Positions 9,192 through 18,021 are shown, numbered from the stretch's first letter. The stretch: 64,000 nt of DNA from Microlunatus lacustris (GCA_039527025.1 BAAAJN010000004.1:248001-312000); one strand, 5' to 3'. A program made the numbers and translations. The notes: a model not told the origin generated them from the sequence alone.

Positions 9192-10256
9192 ATGCCCACC
9201 ACGTCCGTCCGCCGACGACGCCCCCCCGGGAAGCTGCTCGCCGCAGTCCTGGCCGGCACGGCCTTCTCGCTCACCGCCCCTCTCGCCGCAGGCGGTGCCG
9301 TCGACGCCAGTGCCGGCTCCACCTCCAGTGCGGCCACCCGGATCCTCGGCACTCCGGCGTCCGGTCTGCCCTGGCACTCCGGAGCCTGGACGGGCGGCCG
9401 GTTCAGCGCCAGGCACATCGCCGGCTTCGGTGACTGGCGGGGCCGGCCGGCCGACGTGGTGACCACGTTCTCGCCGCGCGAGAACTACCGGACCATGATG
9501 TCGGAGACGTGGTCGATCCGGACCTGGAGCGGGTTCCCGGGCCGTCTCAACTACGGCCTGGCCCTCCTCCCGGACAGTGGAGAAGGGTCGCTGTCCTCCA
9601 TCGGGGCCGGGCACCAGGACAAGGTCTGGCGCTCCGTCGCCCAGAACCTCCGCGCGGCCGGTCGAGGCGACTCGATCGTCCGGGTGGGCTGGGAGAGCAA
9701 TCTGCCCGACTGGCGGTGGCGGGCGACCAGCGGCAACGCCGACCAGTACAAGGCGGCCTACCGGCGGGTCGTCACCACCATGCGGGCCGTGGCGCCGGAC
9801 CTCCGGTTCGAGTTCGGGGTCGCGTGCGGTGCCGGTCTCTCCGGGTCCCGCGACCGGCTCGCCCCGCTGACGGAGGTCTACCCCGGCGACGACGTCGTCG
9901 ACCTGGTCGGCTGCGACACCTACGACTGGTGGAACACGCAGGCGAGCGACGAAGCGAGCTGGGCCGGGGTGCTCGCCCCCGCCCACGGCCCCGGCATCCA
10001 GGACGTCGCCGCCTTCGCCCGAGCTCATGGCAAGGGCGCCTCCTACGCCGAGTGGGGGCTCGCCACGAGCTCGCGAGCCGGAGGGGGCGGGGACAACGCC
10101 TTCTACATCCAGTCCATGCACGACTTCTTCCGGGCGAACCGCGACGTCGTCGTCTTCGAGTGCTACTTCGACGAACCGGCCGCCTACATCGCCAACAGCA
10201 TGTTCGGCACTGGCCAGAACCCCCGGGCGGCCGCGCGCTACGCCAAGCTCTGGTGA
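9192..10256 (+). CDS. Exported glycoside hydrolase, GH26-like (beta-mannanase/glucanase type)
   Basis: This is a secreted enzyme predicted to cut beta-linked polysaccharide. The 354-residue protein starts with an Arg-rich n-region and hydrophobic stretch (RRRRPPGKLLAAVLAGTAFS) ending in Ala-rich sequence near residue 40, a Sec or Tat signal. The mature domain has the features of a GH26-type (beta/alpha)8 barrel: the acid/base candidate Glu168 in VGWESN and the nucleophile candidate Glu287 in YAEWGLA, with DLVGCDTYDWW between them. The ATG at 9192 directly precedes the signal; a longer frame from 9000 is unlikely. No CAZy transporter or other glycosidase lies nearby. The product could act on the cell's own exopolysaccharide rather than food polymers. 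Confidence 0.82.
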   Translation: MPTTSVRRRRPPGKLLAAVLAGTAFSLTAPLAAGGAVDASAGSTSSAATRILGTPASGLPWHSGAWTGGRFSARHIAGFGDWRGRPADVVTTFSPRENYRTMMSETWSIRTWSGFPGRLNYGLALLPDSGEGSLSSIGAGHQDKVWRSVAQNLRAAGRGDSIVRVGWESNLPDWRWRATSGNADQYKAAYRRVVTTMRAVAPDLRFEFGVACGAGLSGSRDRLAPLTEVYPGDDVVDLVGCDTYDWWNTQASDEASWAGVLAPAHGPGIQDVAAFARAHGKGASYAEWGLATSSRAGGGGDNAFYIQSMHDFFRANRDVVVFECYFDEPAAYIANSMFGTGQNPRAAARYAKLW

Positions 10257-10813
10257 GGGGGGCTGCTCAACCCTGGTCACTCTCCCCTCGTCGACCCGTC
10301 CCGAGTTGCGGGCCGCAAGCCCGGGGGTCCCGGGACCTCGCGAGGACCAACGCCTCTGTGCACCCCCCCGAGGGTGGCGCTAGCGTCGGACGCGTACCAG
10401 TTGCCTCGGGGCCGAGGAGCGATCGTGCCCCAGATCTCCGTGCGTGGCAGTTCGGACCGCCGGACGCCGCCGCTCGACACCTCCCCCAGCTTGCCCGGCC
10501 CGCTTCGCGGCGGCGGGTTCCCGCAGTGCGCGCCGGTGGGCCGGACGAGCACCAGCCGCGTGCCGGGAGTCACCCGCAACAGCGGATGGCGGGCGGTGAA
10601 TGCCGACATCGTCCGGACCCGTCCGGTTCCGAGGTCATCAGAGGTGTCAGCCCGCACCGGCGTGGAACGGCCGGCTGAGACCCAGCCGACGTCTCCGCGT
10701 CAGTCCTGACCCGTTCCTGCGGTCGGGCGGGCTCCACCGGTCAGGACCTCCGGCCGCGTTCCTGGCGGGACGACGAGGCGGTTTCCCGGCCCTGACTCGC
10801 GCAGGATGGGCGG
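10257..10813. other. Gene-poor stretch, 557 bp
   Basis: No convincing gene lies between the glycosidase and the decayed quinone reductase. A 126-codon minus-strand frame (10277-10657) and several plus-strand frames are open but have no recognisable domain and no ribosome binding site. Given the neighbouring pseudogene, this stretch may be decaying DNA. Confidence 0.4.
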
Positions 10814-11110
10814 GTGAGCACGCTCGTCGTCACCGCCCACCCGGACACCGCCTCCCTCACCCACCGGGCGGCCGCGCGCTCCAGCAGCTGCTGGGGCCCG
10901 GGGTGTCGGCGGTCGCCCACCTCGCCCAGGAGGGGTTCGACCCCCGGTTCAGCGCCGGCGACCGAGATCGAGCACGGCATCATCGACTTCTGCGGGAGCC
11001 GACGCGGGACCACGGCGTTCGTCCACGAGTCCGAGTCCGGGGACGAGGCTGCCGTCGCCCGCGCGATGGACGCCGCCGTCACCGCGATCGCGGCGACCAC
11101 CACCGGAGGT
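10814..11110 (+). pseudogene. Remnant of a flavodoxin-fold NAD(P)H:quinone reductase
   Basis: The GTG at 10814 opens a reading frame starting MSTLVVTAHPDTASLTHRAA, the beta1-loop-alpha1 start typical of the Flavodoxin_2 (NQO1/MdaB-like) family. At about 10870-10885 the family-like sequence moves to another frame (ALQQLLGPGVSAVAHLAQEG, then FDPRFSAGDR). At about 10960 it returns to the first frame with EIEHGIIDFCG and RRGTTAFVHESE, which resembles the C-terminal end of the same family. About 45 N-terminal and 45 C-terminal residues remain of a protein that is normally near 190-200 residues, so there is at least one frameshift plus a deletion of the central FMN/substrate region. It cannot make an active enzyme as read. 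The 3' limit is approximate. Confidence 0.72.
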
Positions 11111-11256
11111 GGGCCAGCCGGCGCCGTGAGGCCGTCGCGCCGTGGCCAGCCGTCCCCGTCCGGTAGCACCCAGCCTGCATCTGCTCCGGCCAGGGGAGCG
11201 AATACTGGGGGTCCACCGTCCGTCCGGCGTCGTCGCCACGACCTCTGAGGATCCGC

Positions 11257-13188
11257 GTGCAGACCCTCGTGGCCTTCGCCCTGGACCCGGGAGCGTCGCG
11301 GCCGGGTCGGGCCGTGGAAGGCCGAGGACGGGTGGAGACCTGGTACGCGGCGTCGTGGGGTACCGCTCCGCGGTCCCACCAGGCCGTCCACGCTCATCTG
11401 GGCCTGGTCCTGTGGGCTGATCCCGCGGACCAGAGCCGCTGGCCGGCCTGGGTGCAGGGCGGCAGCACGACGGTCGCCACCCTGCACAGCCCGCTCGGTC
11501 ACGAGCGGCTGGTCGGCGGGGTCGAGCGGGCCGAGGCGCCGTTGGCGTTGGCCGCCCACCTGCGTCGCGACCCGGGAGGCGGGTCGCGGTTGACGCCCGC
11601 CTGGGTGCTGGCCGAGCTGGACGCGGCGGCCGCCCGGCTGACCCTGTCCACCGACGGCCTCGGTCTGGGCCGGCTGCACGAGGTGCGGACCGCGGAGGGC
11701 ATCTTCTGGAGCAACCGGCCCGTTGCGGCGCTGCGGTTCGCGGGCGTCCGGGCCGAACCCGACGTCGAGGCGTGGCGGCGGATGGCCGCCTGCGACTGGG
11801 CGATGGGCGACCGCACGCCGTACCAGGGCGTCACGGTGGTGCCCGCCGGCACGCAGGTCAACGCGGACGCCCACGGCGTCCGGCGTGAGGGCCAGGACGT
11901 CCTGAACGGCCTCCGTTCCCGGCGACGCGATCCCCTGACGTCGGCGTCGCTGGCCGTGACGGCGGACGCGCTGGCCGAGACGGCGGACGCGGTCGCGGCG
12001 ACCTGGCCGGGCACCCCGGTGATCAGCCTGAGCGGCGGCCGGGACTCACGGCTCGTGGTCGCCGCCTTCCTCGCGGCCGGCCGACCGGTCAGGCTGAAGA
12101 CCTACGGGACCGCAGGCGGGGAAGCCGACACCGCTCGACGTCTGGTCGACCTGCTCCCCCACCCGGTCGCGCACGAGGTGAGCACCCCCGCCGCGGAGCG
12201 TCCCCACCCCCAGCGGGCCGGGGCGCTGACGCGGGCTCGGCGCTGGCACGACGTCACGGAGGGCCTGCGCCCGTCGATCTACCTGCGCAGCAACGCCCCC
12301 AAGCGGCTGCTGCGCCACGACCCGCCGCTGATCTGCGGCGTGGGCGGGGAGTTCGGGCACGCTCCCGGCTATCCCGACGACGTCGAGCGGTTGGAAGGGC
12401 TGCCGCTCCAGCGTCGGCTGGACGGCTTCGCCCGGGCCCTGGAGGCCAAGATCACGATCCCGCGGGGTCTCGCGCCGCACGCGCGCGAGGCCGCCAACCA
12501 GCAGATCCGAGCCGTGCTGCACCACGCCGCCGGGCGCGGGGTGAGCGATGCGAAGGCGCTGGACTGGTTCTACGCGGACGAGCGGCTGCGCCGCTGGGGC
12601 ATGGCCGGGGAGAGCGCCGGACGGGTGATGCCCCTCCTGGTCAGCGAGTTCGTCTCTGCCGCCTTCGGGCTGACGACGAGCCAGAGCCGGGCGAGTGCCC
12701 TGCACGGGGCGCTCATCGAGCGCCTGGTACCGGCCTGGACCGACGTCCCCTACTACAGCGCCACCCTCGGCCAGCGGCAGCGCGTGCGGCAACAACGCCT
12801 GTGGGAGGAGAGCGACGCCGACCTGCTGGATGAGCTGGTGCAGCAGCCCGACGACTGGGGCGACGCCTTCGACGTCCCCCGGGTGCAGAGCGTCTGGAGC
12901 CGAGCCCGCGCTGGCCAGGCTGCGCCACGGGACGAGCTGCTCCTGCAGCGCGTGGTGTGGCGGGCTGCCTTCACCGACCACCTGCTTGCCGTCAACGCAG
13001 GCACCGCCCCGGTCCGGCCCCGGGTCGCCCTGCAGGGCACCCGGCCGGACCCGGCTCCCGCGCCCACGAGCCGGCCCCGGAGGTCACCGGTCGTGCTGCT
13101 GGCCACCTGGGCCAACGACGTGCCGCTGGCTCGCCGTCTCGCCCGCACCAGCCTCGGACGACGCGTCCGGCGCCAGCTCGGGGCCTGA
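11257..13188 (+). CDS. Asparagine-synthetase-like (AsnB superfamily) protein without the N-terminal catalytic Cys
   Basis: This 643-residue protein has the two-part layout of class B asparagine synthetases. The C-terminal ATP-pyrophosphatase domain carries the PP-loop VISLSGGRDSRL (SGGRDS at 259-264) and CGVGGEFGH further on. The N-terminal domain keeps family landmarks (GIFWSNRPVAAL; AACDWAMGDRTPYQGV) but begins MQTLVAFALD, with no Cys at position 2, so glutamine-dependent ammonia release is not expected. Such proteins include amide-forming enzymes of peptide, lasso-peptide and exopolysaccharide pathways; the substrate here is unknown. The GTG start at 11257 follows GAGGAT. It ends 5 bp before the convergent der stop. 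No RiPP precursor or other pathway gene is adjacent. Confidence 0.8.
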   Translation: MQTLVAFALDPGASRPGRAVEGRGRVETWYAASWGTAPRSHQAVHAHLGLVLWADPADQSRWPAWVQGGSTTVATLHSPLGHERLVGGVERAEAPLALAAHLRRDPGGGSRLTPAWVLAELDAAAARLTLSTDGLGLGRLHEVRTAEGIFWSNRPVAALRFAGVRAEPDVEAWRRMAACDWAMGDRTPYQGVTVVPAGTQVNADAHGVRREGQDVLNGLRSRRRDPLTSASLAVTADALAETADAVAATWPGTPVISLSGGRDSRLVVAAFLAAGRPVRLKTYGTAGGEADTARRLVDLLPHPVAHEVSTPAAERPHPQRAGALTRARRWHDVTEGLRPSIYLRSNAPKRLLRHDPPLICGVGGEFGHAPGYPDDVERLEGLPLQRRLDGFARALEAKITIPRGLAPHAREAANQQIRAVLHHAAGRGVSDAKALDWFYADERLRRWGMAGESAGRVMPLLVSEFVSAAFGLTTSQSRASALHGALIERLVPAWTDVPYYSATLGQRQRVRQQRLWEESDADLLDELVQQPDDWGDAFDVPRVQSVWSRARAGQAAPRDELLLQRVVWRAAFTDHLLAVNAGTAPVRPRVALQGTRPDPAPAPTSRPRRSPVVLLATWANDVPLARRLARTSLGRRVRRQLGA

Positions 13189-13193
13189 GAGCC

Positions 13194-14546
13194 TCAGGAG
13201 CGGTCCTTGCGCTTCTCCCGAGCACGGACCTCGACGTGCACGGGCGTCCCGACGAAGCCGAACTCCTCCCGCAGCCGGCGCTCCACGAACCGGACGTAGC
13301 CGGGGTCGATCTGGCCGGAGGTGAAGAGCACGAACGTCGGCGGGCCGGCCTGGGCCTGGGTGCCGAACAGGATCCGCGGCTGCTTGCCGCTGCGCACCGG
13401 GTGCGGGTGCGCGGCGACGATGCGGCCGAGGAAGGCGTTGAGCTTGCCCGTGGAGATCCGGGTCTCCCACCCGTCGAGCGCCTCCTGGATGGCCGGGCCG
13501 AGCCGGTCGACGTGCCGGCCGGTGGTGGCGGAGATGTTGACGTGCGAGGCCCAGCCGAACTGGACCAGGTCGCGCTCGATCTCGCGGTCGAGGTAGCGGC
13601 GCCGCTCCTCGTCGGTCAGGTCCCACTTGTTGAAGGCGACGACCAGCGCCCGGCCCGCCTCCTCCACCGAGGTGAGGATGCGGAGGTCCTGCTCGGTGAC
13701 CGGCTCGCTGGCGTCGATGACGACGACGCACACCTCGGCCCGCTCGATCGCCCCGTGCGTGCGCAGGGAGGCGTAGTACTCGTGGCCGGACGCCTCCTTG
13801 ACCCGGCGGCGGATCCCCGCGGTGTCGATGAAGTTGTAGACGGTGCCGTCCACCTCGACCAGCTCGTCGACCGGGTCGACGGTGGTGCCGGCCACGTTGT
13901 CGACGACGACCCGCTGCTGCCCGGCGACCTTGTTGAGCAGGCTGGACTTGCCGACGTTCGGCTTGCCGACGATCGCGACCCGGCGCGGTCCGCGCTCGGT
14001 CTGGGTGACCTCACGCGGCGCGTCCGGGATCGCCTCCAGGAGGGCGTCGAGCAGGTCTCCCGTGCCGCGCCCGTGCACCGCCGACACCGGGTAGGGCTCC
14101 CCCAGCCCGAGGTTCCACATGGTCGCGGCCTCGGCCTCGGTGCGCTGGTCGTCGACCTTGTTGGCCGCCAGCACCACCGGCTTGCCGCTGCGCCGGAGGA
14201 TCTGGACGACGGCTTCGTCGACGTCCTGGGTGCCCACCGTCGCGTCGACGACGAACAGCACGGCGTCGGCGGCGGCGATCGCCAGCTCGGCCTGCTCGGC
14301 GATCTGCGCGGCCATGCCCTTGGCGTCCGGGGCCCAGCCGCCGGTGTCGACGAGGACGAACTGCTTGCCGTTCCAGTCCGCGTCGTAGGAGACCCGGTCG
14401 CGGGTGACGCCCGGGACGTCCTGGACGACGGCCTCCCGGCGGCCGATGATGCGGTTGACCAGGGTCGACTTGCCCACGTTGGGTCGTCCGACGACGGCCA
14501 CCACGGGCAGGATGGGGGCCGCTTCGACGGTCTCGAGGTCGGTCAT
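13194..14546 (-). CDS. der: Ribosome-assembly GTPase Der (EngA)
   Basis: Der is an essential tandem-domain GTPase that helps assemble the 50S ribosomal subunit. The 450-residue protein shows the first G domain with P-loop GRPNVGKST (20-28), DVPGVTRDR, DTGGW and NKVD, then a second G domain with GKPNVGKSSLLN, DTAGIRRR and FNKWDL, followed by the C-terminal KH-like domain ending in basic residues (VRAREKRKDRS). Both G domains look intact. It is the last gene of the tyrA-cmk-plsC-der run, a common actinobacterial arrangement, and is separated from plsC by 65 bp. Confidence 0.97.
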   Translation of the reverse strand: MTDLETVEAAPILPVVAVVGRPNVGKSTLVNRIIGRREAVVQDVPGVTRDRVSYDADWNGKQFVLVDTGGWAPDAKGMAAQIAEQAELAIAAADAVLFVVDATVGTQDVDEAVVQILRRSGKPVVLAANKVDDQRTEAEAATMWNLGLGEPYPVSAVHGRGTGDLLDALLEAIPDAPREVTQTERGPRRVAIVGKPNVGKSSLLNKVAGQQRVVVDNVAGTTVDPVDELVEVDGTVYNFIDTAGIRRRVKEASGHEYYASLRTHGAIERAEVCVVVIDASEPVTEQDLRILTSVEEAGRALVVAFNKWDLTDEERRRYLDREIERDLVQFGWASHVNISATTGRHVDRLGPAIQEALDGWETRISTGKLNAFLGRIVAAHPHPVRSGKQPRILFGTQAQAGPPTFVLFTSGQIDPGYVRFVERRLREEFGFVGTPVHVEVRAREKRKDRS

Positions 14547-14611
14547 GTGCTCACTTCAGATCTGCGTCTCCCGACGCGGTGGAACCCGGACGACCGCCGC
14601 AGAGGGCGGGC

Positions 14612-15340
14612 TCAGCTCCGGGTGAGGTGCGATTTGGCCTTCGGGGGCCCTGGCAAGGGTAGTCCGGTCAGCGTCTGGGCGGCCACGACGTGCTCCGCCA
14701 GGTGCTCGCGGATGTGCTCGGTCCAGCGGCCGACCTCGGCCCGGCGCCGAGGCCACGGCACCCGGGGCAGGGTCAGCGGCGGTCCGTAGACCACGTGCAC
14801 CGGCCCGCCGCGCCGCGGCAGCTGGGCGTTGGTGTGGCCGGGCTCACGGGTGCCGAGCAACGCCACCGGCACCACCGGCGCCCCGGTCACCATGGCCAGG
14901 TAGGCCGCCCCGCGGTGGGCGTGGGCCACCTCGCCGCCGGTCCGTCGACCCTCGGGGAAGAGCGCCAGCACCTTGCCCGCGCGGAGCACCTGGACAGCCC
15001 GGTCGACGGCGCGGGTGTCGGGCTCGTGCCGGCTCACCGGGATCTGACCGACGTAGGTGAGCAGGTAGCCCAGGAAACCCTGGAACAGCTCGGTCTTGGC
15101 CACGGTGAAGGTCCGTCGCCGGGTGAACGCCACCAGCACCGGCCCGTCGAGGAACCCGAGGTGGTTGGCGGCCAGGATGACCGGACCGCGGCGCGGGACG
15201 TGCGCCTGGCCGTGCACCCGCACCCGCCACCAGCTGCTCAGCACCAGCCGCACGGGGACGCGGAGCAGCCGCAGCCCCCACTCCTTGGCGGGCGGCAGCT
15301 CGTGGGTGTGGGGCAGGTCGGGGCTGACCCCGGCGATCAC
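14612..15340 (-). CDS. 1-acyl-sn-glycerol-3-phosphate acyltransferase-like protein (PlsC family)
   Basis: This predicted membrane-associated acyltransferase of phospholipid synthesis adds an acyl chain to lysophosphatidate or a related acceptor. The 242-residue protein has motif I NHLGFLD (His60, Asp65), TELFQGFLGYLL, PVSRHEP, and motif III LFPEGRR. The GTG start at 15340 overlaps the cmk stop by 4 nt (GTGA), so translation is coupled to cmk. Its place between cmk and der is conserved in many actinobacteria. The precise acceptor is not determined by sequence. Confidence 0.9.
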   Translation of the reverse strand: MIAGVSPDLPHTHELPPAKEWGLRLLRVPVRLVLSSWWRVRVHGQAHVPRRGPVILAANHLGFLDGPVLVAFTRRRTFTVAKTELFQGFLGYLLTYVGQIPVSRHEPDTRAVDRAVQVLRAGKVLALFPEGRRTGGEVAHAHRGAAYLAMVTGAPVVPVALLGTREPGHTNAQLPRRGGPVHVVYGPPLTLPRVPWPRRRAEVGRWTEHIREHLAEHVVAAQTLTGLPLPGPPKAKSHLTRS

Positions 15341-16065
15341 GCCAGTGGCTCGGCCCCGGACCGTCCGGGAGCCAGGTCGCAGATGGCCTCGATGACCTGC
15401 GCGAGGTCGAGGTGGGTGGAGTCGACGACGGTGACGCCGGGGGCCGCGTCGTGGAACCGGGCGACGGTGGAGTCGTCGGCGTCGCGCCGGATGACCTGGT
15501 CGGTCACGGCAGCGTGGTCGACATCGGTCCCCAGCTCGGCGTGCCGCCGGGCGACCCGAGCGGCCGGGTCGGCGACCAGCAGCACCCGGACGTGGGCGTC
15601 CGGGGCGACGACGGTGGTGATGTCGCGACCCTCCGCGACCACGCCGGCCGGGGCGTCGGCGATCAGCTGCTGCTGACGGGCGACCAGGTCCTTGCGCACG
15701 TCCAGGTTGGTGGCGACCGCGCTGACGGCGGCCGAGACCTCCGGCTCACGGATCGCCCGGGTCACGTCGTGCCCGTTGATCGCGACCGTGGGCCGGGCAG
15801 GGTCGAGGACGAGGTCGAAGACGGCGTCGCGGACCAGCTCGGCCACCGCGTCGGTGTCGGCGAGGTCCAGGCCCTCGTGCACCGCCAGCCAGGTGGCCGC
15901 CCGGTACATCGCGCCGGTGTCCAGGAAGGCGAGGCCGAGACGGTCGGCGACCCCCCGTGCGGTGCTGGACTTGCCGGACCCGCTGGGCCCGTCGATGGCG
16001 ACCACGAGCCGCTCCCCCGAGGGCGCAGCAGCGCGCGGACCTTGGACTCTGGTTGCCTCTGACAC
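15337..16065 (-). CDS. cmk: Cytidylate kinase
   Basis: This enzyme phosphorylates CMP and dCMP with ATP. The 242-residue protein has the P-loop GPSGSGKSS (26-34), LDTGAMYRAATWLA, EGRDITTVVAPDA and the lid sequence QVIRRDADDSTVA. I chose the GTG at 16065 (starting VSEATRVQ); the open frame continues upstream into antisense sequence of tyrA. No strong ribosome site is visible. Its stop overlaps the plsC-like start by 4 nt. Usual length and intact motifs support a functional enzyme. Confidence 0.95.
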   Translation of the reverse strand: MSEATRVQGPRAAAPSGERLVVAIDGPSGSGKSSTARGVADRLGLAFLDTGAMYRAATWLAVHEGLDLADTDAVAELVRDAVFDLVLDPARPTVAINGHDVTRAIREPEVSAAVSAVATNLDVRKDLVARQQQLIADAPAGVVAEGRDITTVVAPDAHVRVLLVADPAARVARRHAELGTDVDHAAVTDQVIRRDADDSTVARFHDAAPGVTVVDSTHLDLAQVIEAICDLAPGRSGAEPLA

Positions 16066-16114
16066 GCCGATCAGCGTAGCGGGCAGCCCCGACAGCTTTC
16101 GGGTCTCGACGGGC

Positions 16115-17188
16115 TCAGGCGCCGACCGACCAACCGCCCGCCACCATCGCGGCCACCAGCTCGTCGGCTTGGCCCGGCTCGACCGACAGGGCCAGGTAGC
16201 CGATCTCCCGGGCCTGGTCGTGCTCGATGGCGATGTCCTCGACGTTGACCCCGGCGGCCCCGACCTCGGCGAACAGCCGGCCCAGCGCGCCGGGGGTGTC
16301 GGGGATCTCGACCACGACCTGCCGGTAGCTGGTTGCGGGCGCGCCGTGCTTGCCCGGGATGCGCCGGGTGCCCGCCACCCCGCGGGCCAGCTGCTCCTCC
16401 AGCTCACCGGTGGCGGTGCCGGTCTCCAGGGAGCGGATGAGCCCGGCCAGCTCGTCGGAGACGGCGCGCAGCTCGGCCAGCACGGCGTTGGCGTTGGCGC
16501 TGAGGATCTGCTGCCACAGCCCGGGGTCGCTGCCGGCGATCCGGGTGACGTCGCGCAGACCCTGTCCGGCGAGCAGCAGGTCGGCCTGCGGCACGGCCGT
16601 CAGGTGCCCGGCCATCAGCACCGCCATCAGGTGCGGGAGGTGCGAGACGCGGGCGACAGCGGCGTCGTGGTCGTCGACGTCCATCACCACCTCCCGCGCC
16701 CCGCAGGCCTGGACCAGGGCGAGCACCTGCGCGACCGACTCCTCGCGGGAGCGGCGGTGCGGTGCCACGACCCAGGTGCGGCCGTCGAACAGGTCGGCCC
16801 GGGCGGTGACCGGCCCGGAGTGCTGGGAGCCGGCCATCGGGTGCGAGCCGACGTAGCGGCTGAGGTCGACGTCGCGGTCCCACAGCGCGTCGAGGACACC
16901 GGCCTTGACCGAGCCCACGTCGGTGACGGTCGCGTCCGGGTAGGTCTGGAGGCTCTGCAGCACCACGGCGGCGATGGCGACTGGCGGGACGGCGACGACC
17001 ACGAGGTCGACGGCCGCCGGGTCGGGGGCGTCGAGGATCCCGGCCCCGAGTCCGGCGGCGACCCGGGCGTGGCTGCTCGTCCGGTCCTGCAGGTGCACGG
17101 TGTGCCCGGCCGCGGTCAGGGCCAGCGCCAGGCTGGCCCCGATCAGCCCGGTGCCGATGACGACCGCGGTGCCGTGCTCGCTCGTCAC
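16115..17188 (-). CDS. tyrA: Prephenate dehydrogenase with C-terminal ACT domain
   Basis: This enzyme converts prephenate to 4-hydroxyphenylpyruvate with NAD(P), on the route to tyrosine. The 357-residue protein has an N-terminal Rossmann motif (VVIGTGLIGASLALAL), the catalytic-region motif GSHPMAGSQHSG and a helical dehydrogenase domain with HLPHLMAVLMA. A C-terminal ACT domain (about 285-355; VVEIPDTPGALGRLFAEVG) suggests allosteric control by an aromatic amino acid. The GTG start overlaps the prcA stop by 4 nt (GTGA), so it is coupled to the proteasome alpha gene, and cmk follows after a 49-bp gap. A CTCGACGGGCTCAGG element overlaps its stop codon. Confidence 0.95.
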   Translation of the reverse strand: MTSEHGTAVVIGTGLIGASLALALTAAGHTVHLQDRTSSHARVAAGLGAGILDAPDPAAVDLVVVAVPPVAIAAVVLQSLQTYPDATVTDVGSVKAGVLDALWDRDVDLSRYVGSHPMAGSQHSGPVTARADLFDGRTWVVAPHRRSREESVAQVLALVQACGAREVVMDVDDHDAAVARVSHLPHLMAVLMAGHLTAVPQADLLLAGQGLRDVTRIAGSDPGLWQQILSANANAVLAELRAVSDELAGLIRSLETGTATGELEEQLARGVAGTRRIPGKHGAPATSYRQVVVEIPDTPGALGRLFAEVGAAGVNVEDIAIEHDQAREIGYLALSVEPGQADELVAAMVAGGWSVGA

Positions 17189-18021
17189 GAGGCCGGTTGG
17201 TCGCCGCTGCCGGGCGACGGGCCGGCACCGGTGCCGCCCGTGGGCAGCTCTGTCTCCGGCAGCGGCTGCGGAGCCAGCTGCGCCGGCGTCTCGCGGTCGG
17301 GCTCCCCGGTCTCGGGCTCCCCGCGCAGCAGCTCGGCGAGCCGCTCGCCGCGCAACCGGCGGAACTTCCGCGGCAGGGCCCGCGTGCGGTCCAGGATCGC
17401 GACCTCCAGCGCCTCCACGCCGAGCTCGCGGGCCGGCGCGTTGGGTCCGCCGTCCGCGCCGAGCGCGCCGACGGCGAGCCGGATCGCGGCCACCAGGCTG
17501 AGGTCGGCCCGGAAGTCGCGACGGATCACCTCGGTGATCACGTCGGCGGAACCGCCCATCACCGCGTAGTCGGTCTCGTCGGCCACGGAGCCGTCGTAGG
17601 TGAGCCGGTAGATCTGGTCGAGCTGGTCGGTGGCCCCGAGCTCGGCGACGACGATCTCGACCTCGTAGGGCTTCTCCCCGCCGGAGGAGAAGATCGTGCC
17701 CAGCAGCTGGGCGTAGGCGTTGGCCAGACCCCGACCGGTGACGTCGGTGCGGTCGTAGCTGTAACCGCGGAGGTCGGCGTAGCGGATGCCGGCGGTGCGC
17801 AGGTTCTCGAACTCGTTGTAGCGGCCGACGGCGGCGAAGCCGATCCGGTCGTAGATCTCGCTGACCTTGTGCAGCGCCTGGGAGCGGTTCTCGGCGACGA
17901 AGAGGATGCCGTCGGCGTAGTGCATGACCACCACCGAGCGCCCGCGGCCGATGCCCTTGCGGGCGAAGTCGGCGCGGTCCTTCATCTGCTGCTCGGGCGC
18001 GACGTAGAAAGGCGTGCTCAT
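17185..18021 (-). CDS. prcA: 20S proteasome alpha subunit
   Basis: This subunit forms the outer gating rings of the bacterial 20S proteasome. The 278-residue protein has the alpha-type start (MSTPFYVAPEQQMKDRADFA), RKGIGRGRSVVVMHYADGIL and DRIGFAAVGRYNEFENL. The N-terminal octapeptide-like segment would act as the gate. The C-terminal tail (about 235-278) is acidic, Pro/Glu/Thr-rich and probably disordered, longer than needed for the core fold. It lies 66 bp downstream of prcB, and its stop overlaps the tyrA start. In mycobacteria the next gene is pafA; here it is tyrA. Confidence 0.97.
   Translation of the reverse strand: MSTPFYVAPEQQMKDRADFARKGIGRGRSVVVMHYADGILFVAENRSQALHKVSEIYDRIGFAAVGRYNEFENLRTAGIRYADLRGYSYDRTDVTGRGLANAYAQLLGTIFSSGGEKPYEVEIVVAELGATDQLDQIYRLTYDGSVADETDYAVMGGSADVITEVIRRDFRADLSLVAAIRLAVGALGADGGPNAPARELGVEALEVAILDRTRALPRKFRRLRGERLAELLRGEPETGEPDRETPAQLAPQPLPETELPTGGTGAGPSPGSGDQPAS

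Noticed and set aside
10277..10657. A 126-codon minus-strand frame in the gap after the GH26-like gene
   Set aside because: No recognisable domain, no ribosome binding site and a random-looking composition.
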